A DNA stretch of 64,000 nucleotides, from the NCBI GenBank assembly GCA_030248065.1, contig JASAMV010004351.1:62001-126000 (forward strand), written 5' to 3'. This stretch comes from Rhynchonema sp. JSB1_4. Its lineage: Eukaryota > Nematoda > Chromadorea > Monhysterida > Xyalidae. The position numbers and the translations under genes were made by a program. This document shows, one piece after another, positions 1 through 10,602 of the stretch. The notes beneath the pieces were generated by a model. That model was not told the origin of the DNA. It saw only the letters and a list, made by a program, of their open reading frames with translations, and made no database searches. Numbering within the stretch: position 1 is the stretch's first letter; each line of letters opens with the position of its first letter.

Positions 1-1131
1 TAATGCTAAAAATAACTGACCAATGAAAGGTATACCATATGATTTGGCAGTTTCTTGTGCGTATCGTACGTCGATATTCCGTGAAGGCAGGTCGCACTTG
101 TTGCCTACTACTGAAAAGTTGAAATGTAGGCGTTCATTTTCAAAAGCTTCGAGCTCCAAGAGACAACAGCAGCAGTAATTAGCGATAAACCCACCAAATG
201 AGCAAAGTACATGATCCCAAACCATAACTTACAGACCATCGGCACGTCATCAGAATCTTTTACCCTTCGAATCTGATCGCGATATGAGGTGATGTTTTCG
301 AATGACTTTGACTCGTTCACGGCAAACACCAGCAGAAAGCCCTCACCCGTTCGCATGTACTGATCGCGCATCGCACTGCAATGCCGATGAAAAATATCTT
401 TCGTGCAATAAAAGCGGAAGTGGGTTTTCACAAAAAACATAACGTGCATGAGCATGACTAATTTCATGATACTGCAGACAAAAAGCGAATCTGCAGTGCC
501 TAAACCATGTCAAAAACATCACTGGTTACTTATAATAACCCCCATCAAATAGCAGAGGTCAACTCATCCATCAGTGATGTAACAGCAGTGAGTGTTGCCC
601 GTTTCGACCTGCTTTCACAGGCGGGCGAGCACAAAGCTGAAAGTGTCCCACCTGTATTCCTCTTGACCGGCAGTGTCAAGAATGTCGAGCAAACACGTCT
701 CGCCGTCAATTACGACCTGAAATCTTACTGCATTACGCATAGACGAGAATTGACCGTTACCTCACACTTTTTCTACGACACCAACCTGTTTCCGATAACT
801 GTCTTCGATGGTCGGGTCGTATTCTTCAACGAAGCTGTAATAATGAAAGTTGCTCTCTCGTGCTGTTAATATGATAACAATTACAATGACAGGTATTGCG
901 AACAGCTGTCGTACTCACTGATTCTGTATCAACTGAATTGTGAGCGCGCTTTTACCAACACCGCCATCTGAAAAGTTGAGAAAGAGCGTTTGATTGGGCT
1001 AAATTAAAATGATTTTGTATCGTTTCTTTGTTTCAAAACCTAGATACCGCAACGTAACACAAGCGATATAATATCAACCCCAGCAAGAATGAATGCTAAC
1101 CTCCGACCACCACAAGCTTATACTCGGTCAT
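1..1131 (-). CDS. let-60: Ras GTPase, LET-60 type (3' end beyond left edge)
   Basis: Small membrane-attached GTPase that relays receptor signals to the Raf/MAPK pathway. Six exons are readable on the minus strand: 1131-1101, 967-919, 834-786, 716-652, 375-233 and 110-21. Every junction is GT-AG and in phase, giving 142 codons before the window ends. Visible motifs are the start [11 protein letters not shown]-loop GDGGVGKS, effector loop YDPTIEDSY, switch [13 protein letters not shown] and the base-binding NKCD. Asp11 instead of Ala11, and EEYDP rather than DEYDP, match what I recall of C. elegans LET-60. The sequence stops at GIPFI, just before the ETSAK motif, so the last sixth and the CAAX tail lie off the left edge. 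The 275-bp intron 651-376 carries the dispersed ~70-nt motif described in the findings. Identity as a canonical Ras is near certain; one-to-one orthology with let-60 is inferred. Confidence 0.96.
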
Positions 1132-2031
1132 TGCGCACCACCAACGTTGACGAGCACGTGTGAACGCTTGGATTCGGGTGCTTCCGTTTCAAATGAGACA
1201 AAGTTGATTGGCACTGCCGTTGAACTTGACGCTGCGCCCTGGTAAGTCCACTGTTCGTTTGTTGTTATCGTTTGTCTTCCTCTCCGAAACCGTTATCCTA
1301 ACGACACTTCTTTGTGAAGTTGAAATGCGTTTTCAATTAATGCTGTTGACTTCACCAGGAAGGCGAGAGCATTGCATCAAGCCGACGTATGGATGACGAA
1401 AGTATCGAATATCGATTGATTTGTCGCTCAACCAAGCGTGCACTGCAACGAGCATAGAAATTCGAAAAAATAAGCGCCCGAAACGTGTAGCTGGGGGTAT
1501 GTTAGGTAGCTTCCTTGCTCCCAAGCCCATCCCCCAAACTGACTAGCTGGCTTTCTTGCTCCGGTCATCAAGTCAAAAAAAAGTGTTGATTTTAGTGCCA
1601 AAATGACCATTTTATGAGCCAAAATGGTCAAACTCGCTCCAATGTTTTGCCTAATTTCACCCAAATTTTATACCACTGTTTTTGACTTCTGGACCAATAC
1701 CCCCAAGTCAGGGTAACCGGCTAGCTAGCTTTCTTGCGCCGGACCCCTCCAGCTAGCTAGCTTTCTTCTCGGACCAACTACATCACTAGTAATATACGGG
1801 ACCTGACCTGAACAAAATAGACCACATAGGCTCTGGAAAGGACATAAGACTTTTCCTGGGGTTTTCATGGATGCTGAAAACGACGGAAAGTATTTTTACA
1901 TCATAGATCTGCAAGCCTTGCGCCATTCTGTCCCAAATCATTGCCAAAATATCGGTTGGCGGTGGTGCTTAGACGGGCTCGATTCCCACCGTGGACAACC
2001 AGCTCGAAGGATGAACGTTCTGTAAGAGCGC
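1132..2031. other. intergenic, no gene seen
   Basis: No ORF here has coding character or splice support. It contains CTAGCTAGC-rich stretches (about 1720-1765) with repeated CTAGCTAGCTTTCTT units, probably old repeat remnants. The start of a dense transposon cluster follows. Confidence 0.5.
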
Positions 2032-2260
2032 CAGTGTAGTTCCTGGGGGGAGGGAGTCCCCCTCGGGTACGTCTGTTCCCCCTTCGTGGTACGCCTGCCC
2101 CAGTGTTCCCCCTCCGGGTACGTCTGCTCCCCCCAATTTTTGCCTAAAATAGGCATTTTTAGGCATAAAATAATTTATTTTTAGGTCAATGTCGTCAAAA
2201 ATTCCCCCTCCGAAAAAAAGGGGTACCGCCTGTTCCCCCTCCGCACCAGGAACTACACTG
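2032..2260. mobile_element. hAT-like MITE, 229 bp
   Basis: Terminal inverted repeats CAGTGTAGTTCCTGG and CCAGGAACTACACTG are flanked by a perfect 8-bp duplication AAGAGCGC (2024-2031 and 2261-2268). CAGTG ends with 8-bp duplications are the hAT superfamily pattern. There is no coding capacity; the interior is C-rich with repeated GGTACGTCTG units. Confidence 0.9.
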
Positions 2261-2467
2261 AAGAGCGCCCCTGCTGAACATAAGACTGAGCACCAGTGTT
2301 GGAGGTGGAGGGGGTTTGGGCGTAGCCCCCAGTACAGTGGGTATCCCCCTCGCTCGCCTGGTGCAGTAGGTATCCCCCGATGTTTGGCACGGTACAGTAG
2401 GTATCCCCCATAGTAGTGGCAGGGAAGGTTGGGGGTTACTCCCTCTCAGTACTTACCTACCTACCGC

Positions 2468-2857
2468 CAGTGTAGTGGCAGGCCCATGTGTGGGAGGTAA
2501 GTATATGATGCGGGGTTGGGACCGGAAGCATGAGAGGTATGATTTTGGTCACCCAAAAAGGCGAAAAAACACCGTTTTTGTGATACAATTTTGGCCAAAA
2601 AATGAGGTAAAAACAGTACCTTTTCCAAATTTTCGCCGAAAATCGCCTAAAAATAGGTATTATGGGTGGGTTTGCGATTTTTAGGAAAATAAGGTCGAAA
2701 AACATCGATTTTTGCCTTAAAAAGGTATAAAATTGCTTGTGAGAGGTATGATTTGGAGTTGTGAGAGGTAAGTACTCAACCCCCCTCGGGTTTTGTGGTA
2801 GGTAAGTACTGAGAGGGGGGTAACCCCCCAACCCCCCCCCCCCCGGCCACTACTATG
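2468..2857. mobile_element. hAT-like MITE nested in 2408-3114
   Basis: The left end CAGTGTAGTGGCAGGCC pairs with a degenerate right end GGCCACTACTATG. Flanks CCTACCGC and CCTACCAG match at 6 of 8 positions, consistent with an aged duplication. The interior is nearly the same, in inverse orientation, as 19508-19864, so the two are copies of one family. Confidence 0.7.
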
Positions 2858-2903
2858 CCTACCAGAAACCCGAGGGGGCTGGGGGGGGGGGTTCAGTACT
2901 TAA

Positions 2904-3090
2904 AGGCAAACTACGCCAACACTAGCCCGATTTCACAGCTGGCAGAATAGTGAAACATTCATGCGTGGCTGCTGATTTGGGAAATGTTACACGTTGAAGA
3001 ATATAAAGTGGAGCATGATGATTTTCTCTTTCTTTTCGTTTTGAATACACACCACCTTCGAAATCGGGCTCGTGCTGGCGTAGTTTGCCT
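2904..3090. mobile_element. 187-bp MITE with 31-bp inverted repeats (copy 1)
   Basis: Ends AGGCAAACTACGCCAACAC and GTGCTGGCGTAGTTTGCCT are complementary and extend through GAAATCGGGCTCG. A second copy at 26911-27096 is about 95% identical by eye. Target duplication is not resolvable. No protein is encoded; the ORFs crossing it are chance. Confidence 0.85.
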
Positions 3091-3640
3091 ATACCTCTCC
3101 CAGCCACTACACTGGGTATCCCCCTTCCAGAGTACCTCTCCACACTGGCTGGGCACAAGGTACAAACAGGTGGACAAGAGTTCCAAGCAGCTTGTTAGGC
3201 TTATTCAGGTTCAGTCAGGTTTTCAGGTTTTAGGCTTACCGTGCTGCCGGAAATAGAACCCCCAAAAATTGACCCGCCCAAATAATAGAACCCCCTGAAT
3301 TGAACCGAGTGAAAAAATAGAACCTCCAAAAATAGAACCTCTCCGGCCCGGCCCCAATTTTTGGCTCAGATTTTTGCCCAATTTTTGTCATAATTTTTGC
3401 GATGTTTTTGAACCGATTTTTTTGGTTGAAAGATCATTGTTTTCCATGAAAAATTCATCAGATAGACAATACTGATCACTTACTTGCCGAATCCGTCAGA
3501 AAATTTAGTATTTTTGACAAAAAACCCTCCTTTTTCAGTAAAATGAGTCACTTTAGAAGCTTCGGAGGCCCGGTCCGAGCCAAAAGCCCAAAATCGCGGC
3601 CCGGCCCGATTGCGACCTCTGTATAGAGCATAACATAAAC

Positions 3641-4060
3641 CAGTATAGTGGCAGGCAAATGGTTGCAAGGTACCCTTGGCGGGATGGATCCTCCAGATGG
3701 TTGCAAGGTACCCCCCTACCCAGCCTCCGGGAGCTTGCAATGCAAGGTCCGAAAAAGGGTGTTTTTTGCATGCATTATACTGCAAATTTGGCCGAAAAAT
3801 TGGAACCTTTTTGCATTTTGGCCGAAAATTTGCCCAAAATACCTATGGTATATGGAGGTTTGCTTTGCGCGCGGAGCGCGCGATTTTTGGGGTTTTGAGG
3901 TCGAAAAACACCCATTTTTGCCTATAGAAACCATAAATTGATGGTTGCAAGGTACCCACCGGGGTGGTTGCAAGGTACCAACCCTTCCCCCATCCCCCCA
4001 AAGGTTGCAAGGTACCTACTCCTTAGGGGGAATCCCCCCATCCCCCCAGCCACTACACTG
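3641..4060. mobile_element. hAT-like MITE, 420 bp, copy A
   Basis: Ends CAGTATAGTGGCAGG and CCCAGCCACTACACTG are flanked by a perfect 8-bp duplication ACATAAAC (3633-3640, 4061-4068). The interior holds repeats of GGTTGCAAGGTACC near both ends and a GCGCGCGGAGCGCGCG palindrome. It is the inverse of the copy at 5232-5665, and a short relative lies at 45847-46005. Confidence 0.95.
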
Positions 4061-4139
4061 ACATAAACATCTAAAACTAAAACCCGTGTTTTCGTAAGTG
4101 ATTTTTTCAGATTTGGGTGAGTGAAAAAATAGAACCCCC

Positions 4140-4283
4140 TACCGTATTGTCGGAAATAGAACTCCAACTCCACCATTAATTGACCCCCATTAATTGAACG
4201 ACACCCAAATGGCTGGAAATCAAAAATAGAACCCCCCACAGTGTGGTGGCAGGCAACCACCCAAAACCAGGGGGGGCCCCACC

Positions 4284-4355
<72 letters not shown>

Positions 4356-4401
4356 ATAATGAAAAAACAGACCCCCGGGTTCTATTTCCGACATTACGGT
4401 A
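4140..4401. mobile_element. Tc1/mariner-like MITE with TACCGTA ends
   Basis: The left end TACCGTATTGTCGGAAATAG pairs with CTATTTCCGACATTACGGTA on the right. Flanking TA dinucleotides fit Tc1/mariner insertion. The middle is dominated by a 71-base run of C. Related ends recur at 4409-4837, 18736-19165 and around 43638-43791. Confidence 0.75.
4285..4355. repeat. uninterrupted (C)71 homopolymer
   Basis: Seventy-one consecutive C residues on the plus strand inside a TACCGTA-type element. This length is rare and may fold as i-motif/G-quadruplex. Its true length may differ because sequencing of such runs is error-prone. The polyglycine ORF across it is not a gene. Confidence 0.9.
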
Positions 4402-4408
4402 ATCTCTA

Positions 4409-4837
4409 TACCGTATTCCCTAAAATAGAGCCCCCCAAAAATAGAGCCCCCCCAAAAATACAGCCCCCCTAAAAGGGGTCAGTGAAAAAAATAGAGCCCC
4501 CCCCCAAAAAATACAGCCCCCCCCCCAACTTGGAATTCCCCGCTTGGGGGTCGTAAAGTCAAGTTCTTGTATAAGACATCTTGTGTACAACGTTTGTGGT
4601 TGAGTATATGATGACGTAAAGCCTTTTATGGAAGATCTGCACCTAAAAACACTCAATAATGACCAGTAACACCTTGACAGAACTCCATTTTAGGGGTATT
4701 TTTTAGAACATTTTTTGAGATTTTGGGCAGCGAAAAAATACAGCCCCACCAAAAATAGAGCCCCCCAAAAATACAGCCCCCCTTAAAAGGGGTCAGTGAA
4801 AAAATACAGCCCCCCTTGTATTTTAGGTTTTACGGTA
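4409..4837. mobile_element. TACCGTA-end element, second type
   Basis: The left end is TACCGTATTCCCTAAAATAG and the right end reads ATTTTAGGTTTTACGGTA. Sub-terminal AAATAGAGCCCCCC / AAATACAGCCCCCC units repeat on both sides. The 4530-4730 core is unrelated unique sequence. A further end (CTATTTCCGACAATGCGGTA) at 4912-4931 suggests another copy directly abutting it. Confidence 0.65.
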
Positions 4838-5231
4838 ATTGACCCCCCCAATAATAGAACCTGCCCCAAACTGACCCCACGACCCCAGTGAAAAAATAGA
4901 ACCCCCGTATTCTATTTCCGACAATGCGGTAGCTGTAGCTGCAATGTCAAAATGGTTTCCGTAATCGTTTTCAGCGCCTCTGAAATTCACAGGAAAGGAA
5001 CAGTTTTATCGCATTTTAGTGCCGATTCAGAAGTTTTCTGGCTACCTAGGTCCCGTATATTCTGGGTGTGCCGGGTGGGAATCGGGCCGGGCCGAGATTT
5101 CCAGCCCGCCCCGAACGGTCGGGCCAGGCCGAAAGATGTCGAAAAGGTCCGACATCATCGAATTTTAATTTAAAAAATCGTGACTTTTACGGTAAATCAG
5201 CCAAATTTCTTCCGATTCAGCAGCTTAGGAC

Positions 5232-5665
5232 CAGTGTAGTGGCTGGGGGGGGATGGGGGGATTCCCCCCCCCTAAGGAGTAGGTACCTTGCAACCACCCC
5301 TTGGGGGGATGGGGGGGAAGGGAAGGGTAGGTACCTTGCAACCACCCCGGAGGGTACCTTGCAACCATCAATTTATGGTTTTTATAGGCAAAAATGGGTG
5401 TTTTTCGACCTCAAAACCCCAAAAATCGCGCGCTCCGCGCGCAAACCTCCATATAATAGCTATTTTGGGCAAATTTTCGGCCAAAATGCAAAAAAGTACC
5501 ATTTTTTTCGGCCAATTTTGCAGAAAAAAGCATGCAAAAAACACCCTTTTTTCGGACCCCAGGGGTACCTTGCAACCTTCTGTAGGCTGGGTAGGGGTAC
5601 CTTGCAACCATCTGGATCCATCCCCCCCAAGGGTACCTTGCAACCATCTGCCTGCCACTACACTG
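5232..5665. mobile_element. hAT-like MITE, 434 bp, copy B
   Basis: Ends CAGTGTAGTGGCTGG and CCTGCCACTACACTG are flanked by a perfect 8-bp duplication CTTAGGAC (5224-5231, 5666-5673). It is the same family as 3641-4060 in opposite orientation, with the same GGTACCTTGCAACC sub-terminal repeats. The 200-aa ORF running across it is spurious. Confidence 0.95.
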
Positions 5666-6780
5666 CTTAGGACCGAACCGACTATCCGACTTCTATGATT
5701 TTCGGGTGTTAAAAAACAAAAAACTGTAATTTTTGCACCAAAAAATTTTCTTCAAAATATCATCGGAAAAAGTCGGGCCGAAAAACCCGGGCCGGGCCGA
5801 CCCCAGGACCTCGTCGGGCCGCTCTCAGAGATCGGAAACGGGCCGCGATTTTGGACTTGGTCGACCGGGCCGGGCCAGGCCGGAGATTTGGGGGGACCGG
5901 GCCGGGCCGGGCCGAGCAGCCCGGCCCGGTCCGGCCCGGTATGCCTAAATTCGAACGAAATTACCATTTTTTGAACCAAAATTTTCAAAATTTTTGCGCT
6001 TCGCGCAATAACAGTTCCTAGTTCTTGATCTTTTCAGTCATCGTTTTGAAGAAAGAAGCAGTGGTGTAGCTACCCATCCCATACATAGGGCCAGGCGCTT
6101 GCAATCAACCCACTGTACCACCAAAAAAGCCTGCCTGCAATCAACCTACCTACCTACTGTACCGACCGGCCGAGCTAGGGGGTCATCCGGGAACAAAATT
6201 TTTATGTATACCTACATATTGATGAGAATGTGCTCTTAAGCGCTAATTTCGCGCGTCACGCGCGATTTTTCGCCTGTATGGAGTGATAAATACCGATTTT
6301 AAACCATTTTGAGCCAAAAATTATACCTACAACTGTACCAGCCGGGGCGGCGACTGACGTACTGTATCAGGATGGCGCGTCAATCTACCTACCTACCCCT
6401 TCCCCCCAGCTGCACCAGTGAAAACAAGTATTCTGCAGAAAATTTTATAATTTTTTCAGCTTTTTGGACTTTTTCAGTTTTCGGCCCTTGAAAATTGGCT
6501 GACCGGGCCGGGCCGGGCCGGACTTTTCGCCGACCGGGCCGGGCCGGGCCGACTTTACCCGGCCCGTTTCCGATCTCTGGCCGCTCTCGCTCTGTCTCGT
6601 CTCTTTTAATTCGTTTGTTTTCATCCTCCACTCAGTGTGGTACAGGCACAACCAGCAAGGCATGCACCAGGGCCAGAGAGATGTCGGCTGTCGGGTACCC
6701 ACCCCCGACCTCTAACCCTAGCATGCACACGTCATGATGCATGATGGCACTTAAAATTTGTCACTGTGGCTGCTGGACCC

Positions 6781-6989
6781 GGTCCACAGAAGTGGATTAA
6801 CATTGACACTTACCCTACGTTGACACCACCACTAACACAAACGTTAACATAAAAATAAACACAAAAGAGAAAATCCTTGCGTTTATGTTATAATAGTGTT
6901 AGTGTCAACGTTAGTGTTAGTGTAAACGTTAGTGTTAGTGTAAGTGTCAATGTTAGTGTTAAGGTTAAGGTAATCCGCTTCTGTGGACC
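6781..6989. mobile_element. foldback with TTAGTG tandem repeats
   Basis: The ends GGTCCACAGAAGTGGATTA and TAATCCGCTTCTGTGGACC are inverted repeats. One arm contains a run of GTTAGTGTTAGTGTAA/C-type units. A lone end (AATCCGCTTTTGCGGACC) lies near 40810-40830. Confidence 0.8.
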
Positions 6990-7097
6990 GAGCCCTGGTC
7001 CAAAAGTTTACCGTTGACGGTTGACGCTCTGGCTCTGGCAAACTGCCGCAACAAAAGTGGTACGTACAGTATCCGGTTCACAAATAAATAACACACG

Positions 7098-7642
7098 GAT
7101 CGATGTCAAACTTAGTGATCGGATGTGATCGGATTGGATAGGTCTACCTAGTCACATCACGTCAATGTGATTGGACTACGTAGTCACATATCACATCAAT
7201 GTGATCGGAGGTGACTAGATGGTTGTTTGATGTGACTAAGTAGTCACATCCCGTCATGTGATCGGGCGGGACTGTCTTGTCCACAAACAACTGTTGCACA
7301 CGCGGCCTAAAGATTGTTTTTGTATAATACACCATCACTTGGCTGGCCATGTGAGTGATGGCAGTGTACTGTAGGCTGTGCGTGTGCGTGCACTGATTGC
7401 ACATGTGTATGGCACATACACAACACGCAAACACACATGGCAAATGCACGTGGCATGCTGGGTAATGTTCCAAGAAGAGGTGTGCCACATAAAAACAATG
7501 TCATGCTGCAGCAGTATAATGCAAGTGGCATGACTACCTCTCAAGACAGATCCGATCACATCAGTGTAATCGGTCTTAGTCACATCACATCAATGTGACT
7601 ATCTGATCACATCCGATCCGATCACCAAGTTTGATATCGACC
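7098..7642. mobile_element. 545-bp foldback, GATCGGATGTGATCGG family
   Basis: It begins GGATCGATGTCAAACTTAG and ends with the near-complement TTTGATATCGACC, with several copies of GTCACATCACATCAATGTGA-like units in each arm. A shorter relative is at 37406-37612. No coding sequence. Confidence 0.8.
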
Positions 7643-8098
7643 AAGGTATACATTGTATGCATGAACGTTGATCCGTTGTGCATGCAAGGCCAGTATCTCT
7701 TGTAAGTCACCGCGCATGTCATACAGGATACAGGCCATGGCCATCCACAGCGTGTCAAGGCAGGGCGATGTTTAGATTGACGTATAGTCATTAGCTTCAG
7801 TGGGCGAATGCGTTTGCCGTGCCCTTTTATCATTATTTCATCATGGACGGTTCTAAAACCTCGTCATGATTCAATTGATTCGACCGACCTTTGTTGTGCG
7901 CAGTGTGTGTCCCAGCAGTGACACAATGTGCAATCGATCAAAATTGGAGCGGAGAGGCGCACCATTTCGGTTGGTTCCAGCAAAATTAATGGCGTTGACA
8001 TTAGTCACGGATTGATTGCCGTGCCCTTTACATATGTGCCTGCAACCTAATAAAGTCGGAATGTATTGTCCTGCCAGCACTACTGGGAGAAGTTATTA

Positions 8099-8203
8099 AG
8101 TGCGTTGCCTGATTCGTAAAGCGTACGTCGCATGGAATCCAGCTGGTGGTCACATGACTGCATGACACGCGCCGCATGTGCCTTGCGAATTAGGCAACGC
8201 GTT
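8099..8203. repeat. 105-bp palindrome
   Basis: AAGTGCGTTGCCTGATTCG is mirrored by CGAATTAGGCAACGCGTTT. Small inverted-repeat element upstream of the 90-aa gene. Confidence 0.7.
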
Positions 8204-8383
8204 TCAAAAAACTCTGCCAAAAAGTATTGTCAGAGTGCATGATGCTCATATTTTATCGTTTTCCATACGTGTGTGTGTGTCAGGCCATGCTCGTCAGATG
8301 TTCTTATTGTCGGCACTTTTCAGTTCATATCTTGTTTGTTTGTGTTGGGTTCCCTGTATCCGCCACCGAACTGAGCCGCTGAG

Positions 8384-8717
8384 ATGACAAGTGAACGAAA
8401 ACCGAAGCGCAGAAGGCTGTACACATGGGAGAAGACTCCACTGGAGGCACGAAACGAGTGGGCAACAAGTTCTCATGTTAGTTAGTCCATAGACACGCAG
8501 GTACGAAAACATTTGAACCGTTAAAGATTTTGTTCAGGACAGAAATGATCTGTCGATTGATTTGGACCGTGTCACCGACCGTCAGATGACCGTCGCCTTG
8601 GTGTGTTCGTTCGCAATCTTGGTCACCGTGTCAATGGTCATTGTTTGTCTGCTTGTCACCCATGTCTATCTCAGCTTCAAAGCACGACGGTTGGCCGAAC
8701 TTTATCTGCCAAACTGA
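8384..8717 (+). CDS. single-pass membrane protein, 90 aa, unknown
   Basis: Two exons, 8384-8476 and 8538-8717, join at phase 0 across a 61-bp GT-AG intron. The start is the ATG in GAGATGACAAGTG. The product begins with a very basic stretch (KPKRRR), continues as a hydrophilic segment of about 48 residues, then has one strongly hydrophobic helix (about residues 49-72, with VALVCSFAILVTVSMVIVCL), and ends in a short basic tail (FKARRLAELYLPN). No signal peptide is seen, so a type II orientation is possible but not shown. I do not recognise the family. Support is the clean splice pair and the uninterrupted frame with a plausible TM segment; a chance ORF pair is possible. Confidence 0.5.
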
Positions 8718-8939
8718 AATTTTGCATGATTTTAGATCCATGATTAGATCGCATTATGTTCAAAATTTTAATTTTGGTGGTCAGTGCACATGACTTTATT
8801 CAAGGTTGTCCTGTAATATTGAGCTGCAGTTGCAACTGAATATCTAGGTATTTATCAATGTTCAAGCTTGCGTCGAGCCCGTCTGCGAATCATCATCAGG
8901 CACATTTACCGTCTGGCGCCCGTCCAGAATCTTTGCGTA

Positions 8940-10318
8940 ATGGAGGAAAGTGTTTCCAGCGGGAGCCCTAAACTCGGACCGAATCCTAACCCATCGACCA
9001 CGCTCTTGGATCCCGAACACGAGCAGGTATCAATATGTATGGGCAATCCATCGGCTCATGGCATTTTTTGTACACACAGCGCATGCAGCAGCGCACGCCA
9101 TTTTCTAAACAAAATGTACACCTTTGAGCGAGTGGCCCCATTGAGTGGTTGACGACCGCTTTTTAATTTATCCGGTTTTTATTTGCTGGTTGCCATAACA
9201 CGTTTCTGCACTGTTGCAAAATTTGAAGATGTTTCAACGGATGAGTGCAGAAAATATATGCAGTCATTGACGGCAGCAATGCAGTATGCAGCGTGTGCGT
9301 GCGAGTGCCATGAGCTGGCGGATTGCCTATACGTATTATACATATATATGTATATGTATTGTGCCCAATGTTGCTTGATCTGACGATTTGAGATTTGGTG
9401 TAAGATACAATTGTACTTCGGGTGGTCTAATGGCCCGACTGGACTCTGAGCTCCGCCATGCCAGCAAGGTGCGTTTGCACAAATAGCGAGGCGTAGATCT
9501 GCTCATCGTGCTTCTTGGATAGCAATTGCCAGAAGTGCTCGCACCGATGAGACCTGGCACCCGCGACCGTCTGTGGAAAAACGAGCCAAAGCTTGCTGCT
9601 CACTGCACGTGAGTGAGTGCCCTCGCTCGTGTCACAACTCGCATTCTACAGGCTTACCTGCATGTGTGTTTTGATTGATTGTCCATCTATGTACACCTGC
9701 TTTCATGGACGGGCGGTGCACGAGGTCATCGTCAGAACGAATGCTCCGGGTCTGATGCGATCACCATACTTTTATTTCAATGTCCAGCTTCACCGGTCGT
9801 CATCGGTTTGCGAGGCTGAGCTATGGGACGCAGCCAAACGTGCAGCATTGTTGACTGATCGCGATCGGGCAGCACAACGCAGTCGAATGACCACCAACGG
9901 CAGCAGCGCCAAAAACACTAACCAACACAATTCAATGTTGCAATGTTTGATGGATTGTGGCTGTGTGACTGATGATGCGAGGGAGCAAAAGGATAAAGAA
10001 GACCTAAAACGTGCTGTAGAACACCTGCTGCTCACCTGCAATCGCTATCGGAGCGCCGACCCAAAAGTACAACAAGCGCAGATGCAGCTCTTCAACACAA
10101 TCGAACAATTCTGTGCGGCCGACACAAAAGCCGACAAAATGGATCCTTTGGCGATGGCTAGGAAATTCAAGGCTGACGATGCCGGATTTCACCGATTTGC
10201 AGGCGAGACGAGGATTTACATTGGCGGTGCCCGCAGCCCGATGAAGCAGGCAACAAATTTGCACCGATCGAGTACCATGCCGGCGTCGAGACCATTATCA
10301 AAGTACAGTCGATGCTAG
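8940..10318 (+). CDS. hydrophilic protein, 205 aa, unknown
   Basis: Exon 1 is 8940-9026 (ATGGAGGAAAG, ending GAGCAG before GTATCA). Exon 2 is 9788-10318 after acceptor TTTCAATGTCCAG. They join in phase 0. The N-terminal 29 residues are Ser/Pro-rich. The rest is mostly polar and likely helical, with the segments CEAELWDAAKRAALLTDRDR and LKRAVEHLLLTCNRYRS, then a basic tail ending SKYSRC. No TM segment or known motif is recognised. The 761-bp intron contains a 287-bp foldback (9041-9327) and two copies of the dispersed ~70-nt motif. The exon 2 frame stays open upstream, so a different first exon is possible. It converges on the ionotropic-receptor gene, with 284 bp between stops. Confidence 0.5.
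9041..9327. mobile_element. 287-bp MITE, GGGCAATCC ends (copy 1)
   Basis: Inverted ends GGGCAATCCATCGGCTCATG and CATGAGCTGGCGGATTGCC are flanked by TAT/TATA. An inverted-orientation copy lies at 11368-11648 in the neighbouring receptor gene. Both copies sit in introns. Confidence 0.85.
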
Positions 10319-10602
10319 GAATTGTGTAGTGGCTGGCTGCTCTGTTGTGCCTGGCTTGTGTTACGAGTTCATTGCTTCAATTTTCACCGAAATGTCGGTG
10401 TGCTGTCGCGTGCTTGCTTCGTAAACAGTTTTGGCTTCTGCTAAAGAGATGTGCAGATGAGCAATAACGTTTAGATTGCGCAATATTTACATATACAGAA
10501 CGGGTTCTTTCACTCACAAGTTATGGTTATACGTACATAATGCACACCTTCATGCATATTTGATCTTTACACGTGCCTCAAGTGCTTCATCCGACATAAA
10601 AA

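Larger units (their letters stand above)
2408..3114. mobile_element. hAT-like element carrying two nested insertions
   Basis: The left end reads CATAGTAGTGGCAGGG and the right end CCCAGCCACTACACTG. Both flanks carry GGTATCCC (2400-2407 and 3115-3122, with a one-base slip on the left), so this looks like one insertion. It has been interrupted by a second hAT-like copy (2468-2857) and contains a 187-bp inverted-repeat element (2904-3090). Ends are degenerate, so the outer boundary is less certain than the inner ones. Confidence 0.6.
3553..6570. repeat. GGGCCGGGCC self-complementary blocks
   Basis: Runs of alternating GGCC and CGGG occur at about 3565-3612, 5080-5130, 5770-5945 and 6490-6560, with relatives at 18236-18262 and 18418-18437. 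Each block is its own reverse complement in part and could fold into hairpins. Apparent ORFs through them (Arg/Pro/Gly/Ala only) are artefacts. Confidence 0.7.

Noticed and set aside
4176..4394. 72-aa polyglycine ORF
   Set aside because: It is only the poly-C run read on the other strand inside a transposon.
5068..5670. 200-aa ORF
   Set aside because: It lies across GGGCC repeats and a complete hAT-like MITE, with no splice or coding signature.
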